The notes under the pieces are model-generated. The model searched no databases, was not told the origin of the DNA, and was given only the letters and a program-made list of their open reading frames with translations. Both the position numbers and the translations under genes were made by a program. From Clostridiales bacterium (GTDB lineage Bacteria; Bacillota; Clostridia; Christensenellales; UBA3700): a stretch of DNA of 40,360 nt. Numbering within the stretch: the stretch's first letter is position 1; each line of letters begins with the position of its first letter. The stretch spans positions 1 to 40,360 of the forward strand of contig SVHF01000018.1 of NCBI GenBank assembly GCA_015055975.1, given 5' to 3'. Below, one piece after another: positions 37,684 to 40,360 of this stretch.

Positions 37684-37712
37684 AATTTACACGCATTTAA
37701 TATAGGTGTCAA
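37684..37712 (-). promoter_or_regulatory. rpoB-rpoC promoter
   Basis: A perfect TTGACA (37707-37712), a 17-nt spacer and TAAATT (37684-37689) lie on the minus strand, giving a leader of about 75 nt. The gap from rpoB to rqcP (37604-37907) holds no gene. It contains this promoter, a leader hairpin, two WalR-like boxes and the divergent rqcP promoter. Confidence 0.75.
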
Positions 37713-37749
37713 ACGATTTTTTCAACATTTTCAAAACAATTTTTTGAAT

Positions 37750-37766
37750 TGTAAAATGTATGTAAA
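37750..37766 (+). promoter_or_regulatory. WalR-like box, rpoB-proximal copy
   Basis: TGTAAA-ATGTA-TGTAAA matches TGTWAH-N5-TGTWAH. It lies 37 nt upstream of the rpoB -35. It has the same orientation relative to the promoter as the rpsL copy. Confidence 0.5.
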
Positions 37767-37811
37767 ATTATTAAAATTCACCAAATTTTGGGTAATTTTT
37801 GGCCCTACTTT

Positions 37812-37828
37812 TGTAAAATTTATGTAAA
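37812..37828 (+). promoter_or_regulatory. WalR-like box, distal copy between rpoB and rqcP
   Basis: TGTAAA-ATTTA-TGTAAA, 62 nt from the rpoB-proximal copy. It is also 41 nt upstream of the -35 of the divergent rqcP promoter, so it could act on either side. Confidence 0.5.
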
Positions 37829-37869
37829 TTTTTATTGTTAGATAGCCGAAGCTAAAGTCTTTGTCAATA

Positions 37870-37898
37870 TTGACTATATATATAAAATAATGTATTAT
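37870..37898 (+). promoter_or_regulatory. rqcP-ispDF promoter, likely giving a leaderless mRNA
   Basis: TTGACT (37870-37875), a 17-nt spacer and TATTAT (37893-37898) place the start near 37905, within a few bases of the rqcP ATG at 37908. No Shine-Dalgarno sequence precedes that ATG. A perfect 12-bp palindrome GTCAATATTGAC (37863-37874) overlaps the -35. Confidence 0.6.
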
Positions 37899-37907
37899 TT
37901 TTAAAGT

Positions 37908-38156
37908 ATGAGATTGGACAAATACTTGAAAGTATCAAGAATAATTAAGCGTAGAACTATAGCAAACGAGGCTTGCGATGCATCTCGTGTTGAACTTAAT
38001 GGAAGACCTGCAAAAGCTGGTGCTCAAGTTAAGGTTGGAGATATTGTTACCCTACACTTTGGTGATACTAATTTCAAATTCAAGATCCTTTCTGTTCCAG
38101 ATGTCGTTAAAAAGGAAGATGCAAATTCCCTATATGAGGTAATTTATGAAGATTAG
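37908..38156 (+). CDS. rqcP: S4-domain RNA-binding protein RqcP (YabO/Hsp15 family)
   Basis: RqcP is a small S4-domain protein that works with RqcH in C-terminal alanine tailing on stalled 60S-like 50S subunits in Gram-positive bacteria. The 82-residue protein is almost entirely an S4 domain: MRLDKYLKVSRIIKRR at the start, then ANEACDASRVELNGRPAKAGAQVKVGD. The length fits the family. Its end overlaps the ispDF start by 11 nt. No ribosome binding site is seen and the promoter lies almost on the ATG. In other Firmicutes it often lies near divIC or mfd; here it is paired with ispDF and divergent from rpoBC. Confidence 0.9.
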   Translation: MRLDKYLKVSRIIKRRTIANEACDASRVELNGRPAKAGAQVKVGDIVTLHFGDTNFKFKILSVPDVVKKEDANSLYEVIYED

Positions 38157-39279
38157 TGTCATTTTAGCATGCGCAGGAAGTGGAACTAGAGCTAATCTTG
38201 GCTTTAATAAACTTCGCTACGACATAGGTGGCATGTCTATATTTGAAAAGACTCTATCTAAATTTATAAGAGATGACATTTCTCAAATTGTCATCACCTC
38301 ATCAAACGAAGATTTGGAATATTTTACAAAATGCACTCAAAATCTTGAAATACCAACAATTGTCACATTAGGTGGCGCTACAAGACAAGAAAGCATCTTT
38401 AATGCTCTACAAGTTCTAGATGCAAACACAGATATTGTTGTTATCCACGATGGCGCTCGTCCATTTGTTACTAAAGAGATAATTGATGAAGCAATAGCCA
38501 TAGCTAAAAAAGATGGTAGCGCTATTGCATGCACTACTTTAATAGATTCTCTACGAAAGATAGATGGCTTAGATACAAAGGCAGTAAATCGCAAGGATTA
38601 TTTGATTGTTCAAACTCCTCAAGTATTTAAATATGATTCTATTTTGCGTGCGCACAACATGGCGCGCGAGGCCCAAAAGCAAGACTTTTTAGACGATGCT
38701 TCAATATATGAAGCATACATCGGGAAAGTAAGCATTACAAAGGGCTCTAAAGAAAACGTAAAGATAACAAATAAAGATGATTTGAAACTATTCACTCCAA
38801 ACAACTTCTATGTGGGCTGTGGATGGGATACACACGAACTTGTTGAAAACAGAAAACTTATTTTAGGCGGCATAGAAATTCCTCATACAAAGGGCCTTTT
38901 AGGACATAGCGATGCGGATGTTTTAACTCACGCTATTATGGATGCACTTTTATCTGCATCTCACAACAAAGATATAGGTCACCTTTTCCCAGATACGGAC
39001 GAAAAGTACAAAGGGATCTCTTCATTGCTTTTGCTAAAAGAAGTTGTTAAAATACTAAAGAAAGATGGCTATAAGATAAATAATATATCTGCAGTCATTA
39101 TGGCTCAAAAACCAAAGCTTGCTCCTCATTTGGATAATATCCAAAAGTGTCTAGCAAACGAGATGGGAATAGATATATCTCAAATATCTTTAACCTCAAC
39201 AACTACAGAAAAACTTGGGCTTGTAGGAAAAGAAGAAGCAATATCCGTTAACGCCTACTGCTCTTTATATAAGGAATAA
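38146..39279 (+). CDS. ispDF: Bifunctional IspD-IspF (MEP pathway of isoprenoid synthesis)
   Basis: The fusion joins 2-C-methyl-D-erythritol 4-phosphate cytidylyltransferase (residues about 1-218) and 2-C-methyl-D-erythritol 2,4-cyclodiphosphate synthase (about 219-377). The IspD half has the nucleotide loop AGSGTRANLGFNK, with IHDGARPFV and QTPQVFK later. The IspF half has the metal-binding GCGWDTHEL (Asp and His), LGHSDADVLTHAIMDALL and GHLFPDTD, and ends with TTTEKLGLVGKEEAISVNA. The junction has no stop or frameshift. IspE, the enzyme acting between them, is not in the window. Its start overlaps rqcP by 11 nt, so the two are probably coupled. Confidence 0.96.
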   Translation: MKISVILACAGSGTRANLGFNKLRYDIGGMSIFEKTLSKFIRDDISQIVITSSNEDLEYFTKCTQNLEIPTIVTLGGATRQESIFNALQVLDANTDIVVIHDGARPFVTKEIIDEAIAIAKKDGSAIACTTLIDSLRKIDGLDTKAVNRKDYLIVQTPQVFKYDSILRAHNMAREAQKQDFLDDASIYEAYIGKVSITKGSKENVKITNKDDLKLFTPNNFYVGCGWDTHELVENRKLILGGIEIPHTKGLLGHSDADVLTHAIMDALLSASHNKDIGHLFPDTDEKYKGISSLLLLKEVVKILKKDGYKINNISAVIMAQKPKLAPHLDNIQKCLANEMGIDISQISLTSTTTEKLGLVGKEEAISVNAYCSLYKE

Positions 39280-39280
39280 T

Positions 39281-39613
39281 ATGGAAAAGAAGAAATTAAC
39301 AAAACAAGATATCATGGCATCTGATGCAGTATATATTGTATTTTCTATTGTTATTGCATTTTGCTTTATAGCATGTGCAGTTGTTTCAATATTTTTGATT
39401 GTATCTGGATGTATTTGGGTTGTTAAATCTTTCTCACTTGAGGAAGGAACAATAAAAGCACTAGCTTTGTCTATACTAATGCTTTTATCTTCTGCCTTAT
39501 TTGTTTGGTTAGATTATAGAATCTTTATAACTGTTAAATCTTCTATCACTTCTTATCTTTCTGAAAGAAAAGAACTATTAAAAGATATAGAAGAACCTAC
39601 TGAACAAGAATAA
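39281..39613 (+). CDS. Small membrane protein of unknown function
   Basis: I do not recognise the family. The 110-residue protein has hydrophobic segments at about 18-48 (possibly one long or two short helices) and 58-76, and ends in a charged tail (ERKELLKDIEEPTEQE). It begins one base after the ispDF stop with AAGGA just upstream of the ATG, so it is the third gene of the rqcP-ispDF transcript. Its 3' end overlaps the converging minus-strand gene by 17 nt, and no terminator is visible between them. Confidence 0.75.
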   Translation: MEKKKLTKQDIMASDAVYIVFSIVIAFCFIACAVVSIFLIVSGCIWVVKSFSLEEGTIKALALSILMLLSSALFVWLDYRIFITVKSSITSYLSERKELLKDIEEPTEQE

Positions 39614-40259
39614 CATCAGCCTTTATAGCATAATGGTCAGAATAGTAGATGGCGTTGCCATCTATTTCTTTATGTTCTTGAATTATATCGAACTTCAATG
39701 CAAAGAAATTGTTAGATACAAATATAAAATCTATTGGATCTTCGAAAGATAAATTCTTGCCACCAAAATCTTGGTAAGTTATTCCAGAATCGCTCTCTAT
39801 GGCTTTTTCTTGTGTAGAATTTAGCTTTGCCGAAATTGTTTCATAGCATGTAGAATCTGAAGTTGTATTAAAGTCTCCACAAACAATTATTTCTCTTCCT
39901 TCATCATTTTCTTCGATTCTTCTCATTACAAGCTCTATTTCTTTAGTTCTTGCTTTTTCCCCTAAAACCTCTAAATGAACACAATATACACTTATCTCTT
40001 TTTGCGTCTCTATTTCTTTCAAGATTGCATGTACACATATTCTTAAGAATAGCGCTCCATAGCCTTTAGATTCTTTAGATGGAGTTTCAGATAACCAGAA
40101 CATGTCTTGAGAAATTAGTTCAAATTTTGATTTATCAAAGCTAATTGCGAGTCCTTCTTCCGATTCATCAACCTTTCTTGAATACCAAATAGTTTCAAAG
40201 CCATCTAATGCCTCTTTTATATCTTTTGCTTGATTCTTTCTTACTTCTTGCATACACAA
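39597..40259 (-). CDS. Endonuclease/exonuclease/phosphatase-fold protein, probably 5'-truncated
   Basis: Blocks of the EEP fold are clear: CMQEVR with the metal-binding Glu, CGDFNTTSDS, DPIDFIFVSN and SDHYAI. The family normally begins with a strand ending in TxN, about 25-40 residues before QEVR. Here the frame stays open only 18 codons upstream (NRFKIS, then GIKDNAPSI) to an in-frame TAA at 40314-40316. The start in the track is a TTG with no ribosome binding site. Either a frameshift or deletion removed the N terminus, or the true start lies differently from what I see. Nuclease, phosphatase or sphingomyelinase-like activity cannot be decided. It converges on the small membrane protein gene. 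Confidence 0.7.
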   Translation of the reverse strand: MCMQEVRKNQAKDIKEALDGFETIWYSRKVDESEEGLAISFDKSKFELISQDMFWLSETPSKESKGYGALFLRICVHAILKEIETQKEISVYCVHLEVLGEKARTKEIELVMRRIEENDEGREIIVCGDFNTTSDSTCYETISAKLNSTQEKAIESDSGITYQDFGGKNLSFEDPIDFIFVSNNFFALKFDIIQEHKEIDGNAIYYSDHYAIKADVILVQ

Positions 40260-40360
40260 AATAGAAGGCGCATTATCTTTGATACCGCATGCGGACGAAA
40301 TTTTGAACCGATTTTAAATCTTATTATATTTTAGCATAAAGTCTCTAGGGCTTGCATATT

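Noticed and set aside
37832-37868. Second rpoB promoter (TTGACA-17-TATCTA on the minus strand)
   Set aside because: The -10 matches only three of six positions and a much better promoter lies nearer the gene.
1-40360. Mobile elements, prophage, toxin-antitoxin or defence genes
   Set aside because: No transposase, integrase, phage or defence domains were seen in any frame; gene content is core housekeeping throughout.

Overview
The window looks like a chromosome segment of a low-GC Gram-positive bacterium, most likely an uncultured member of the Clostridia. The evidence is the AT-rich sequence, strong AGGAGG ribosome binding sites, AddAB and RecD2 helicases, an S-box (SAM-I) riboswitch, an L10 leader, RqcP, a DUF4250 protein and the secA-prfB pair. 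I cannot place it to genus. Nearly everything is housekeeping and most genes lie on the minus strand. I see no insertion sequence, prophage, CRISPR array or defence island.

Layout. Positions 1-340 hold a minus-strand tRNA-Ala/tRNA-Ile pair with its own consensus promoter, running off the left edge, probably toward a 23S rRNA gene. Next come corA and the recombination operon addB-addA. Around 8.4-10.2 kb are a divergent lipoprotein gene, rplI and a small DUF4250 gene missing from the ORF track. From 10.2 to 13.6 kb is rpmG-secE-nusG-rplK-rplA, followed by rplJ-rplL with its own promoter and L10-type leader; rpmG is also missing from the track. From 13.7 to 15.5 kb are two small orphan genes and a short-chain dehydrogenase, each with its own promoter. 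From 15.5 to 20.1 kb is the str cluster rpsL-rpsG-fusA, followed by tuf with its own promoter. Upstream lie secA-prfB-tsaD, joined by TAATG overlaps, and a DUF4097-like lipoprotein gene. From 26.4 to 37.6 kb are rpoB-rpoC, a SAM riboswitch, metK and recD2. The right end is a plus-strand set, rqcP, an ispD-ispF fusion and a small membrane protein, meeting a nuclease-fold gene that looks 5'-truncated.

How the genes work together. The window combines transcription (rpoB, rpoC, nusG), translation (L1, L7/L12, L9, L10, L11, L33, S7, S12, EF-Tu, EF-G, RF2, t6A tRNA modification, RqcP ribosome rescue), secretion (secA, secE), double-strand break repair (addAB, recD2) and SAM and isoprenoid synthesis.

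The most interesting signals are regulatory. A nearly identical 17-bp element, TGTAAA-N5-TGTAAA, matches the published WalR/YycF consensus and occurs three times: twice upstream of rpoB and once upstream of rpsL, at almost the same distance from the -35 hexamer. The rplJL leader has a 10-nt perfect complement between the L10-binding region and a downstream hairpin loop. The rpsL leader can form competing hairpins. RpoB carries an Asn at the position of E. coli His526, a known rifampicin-resistance position.
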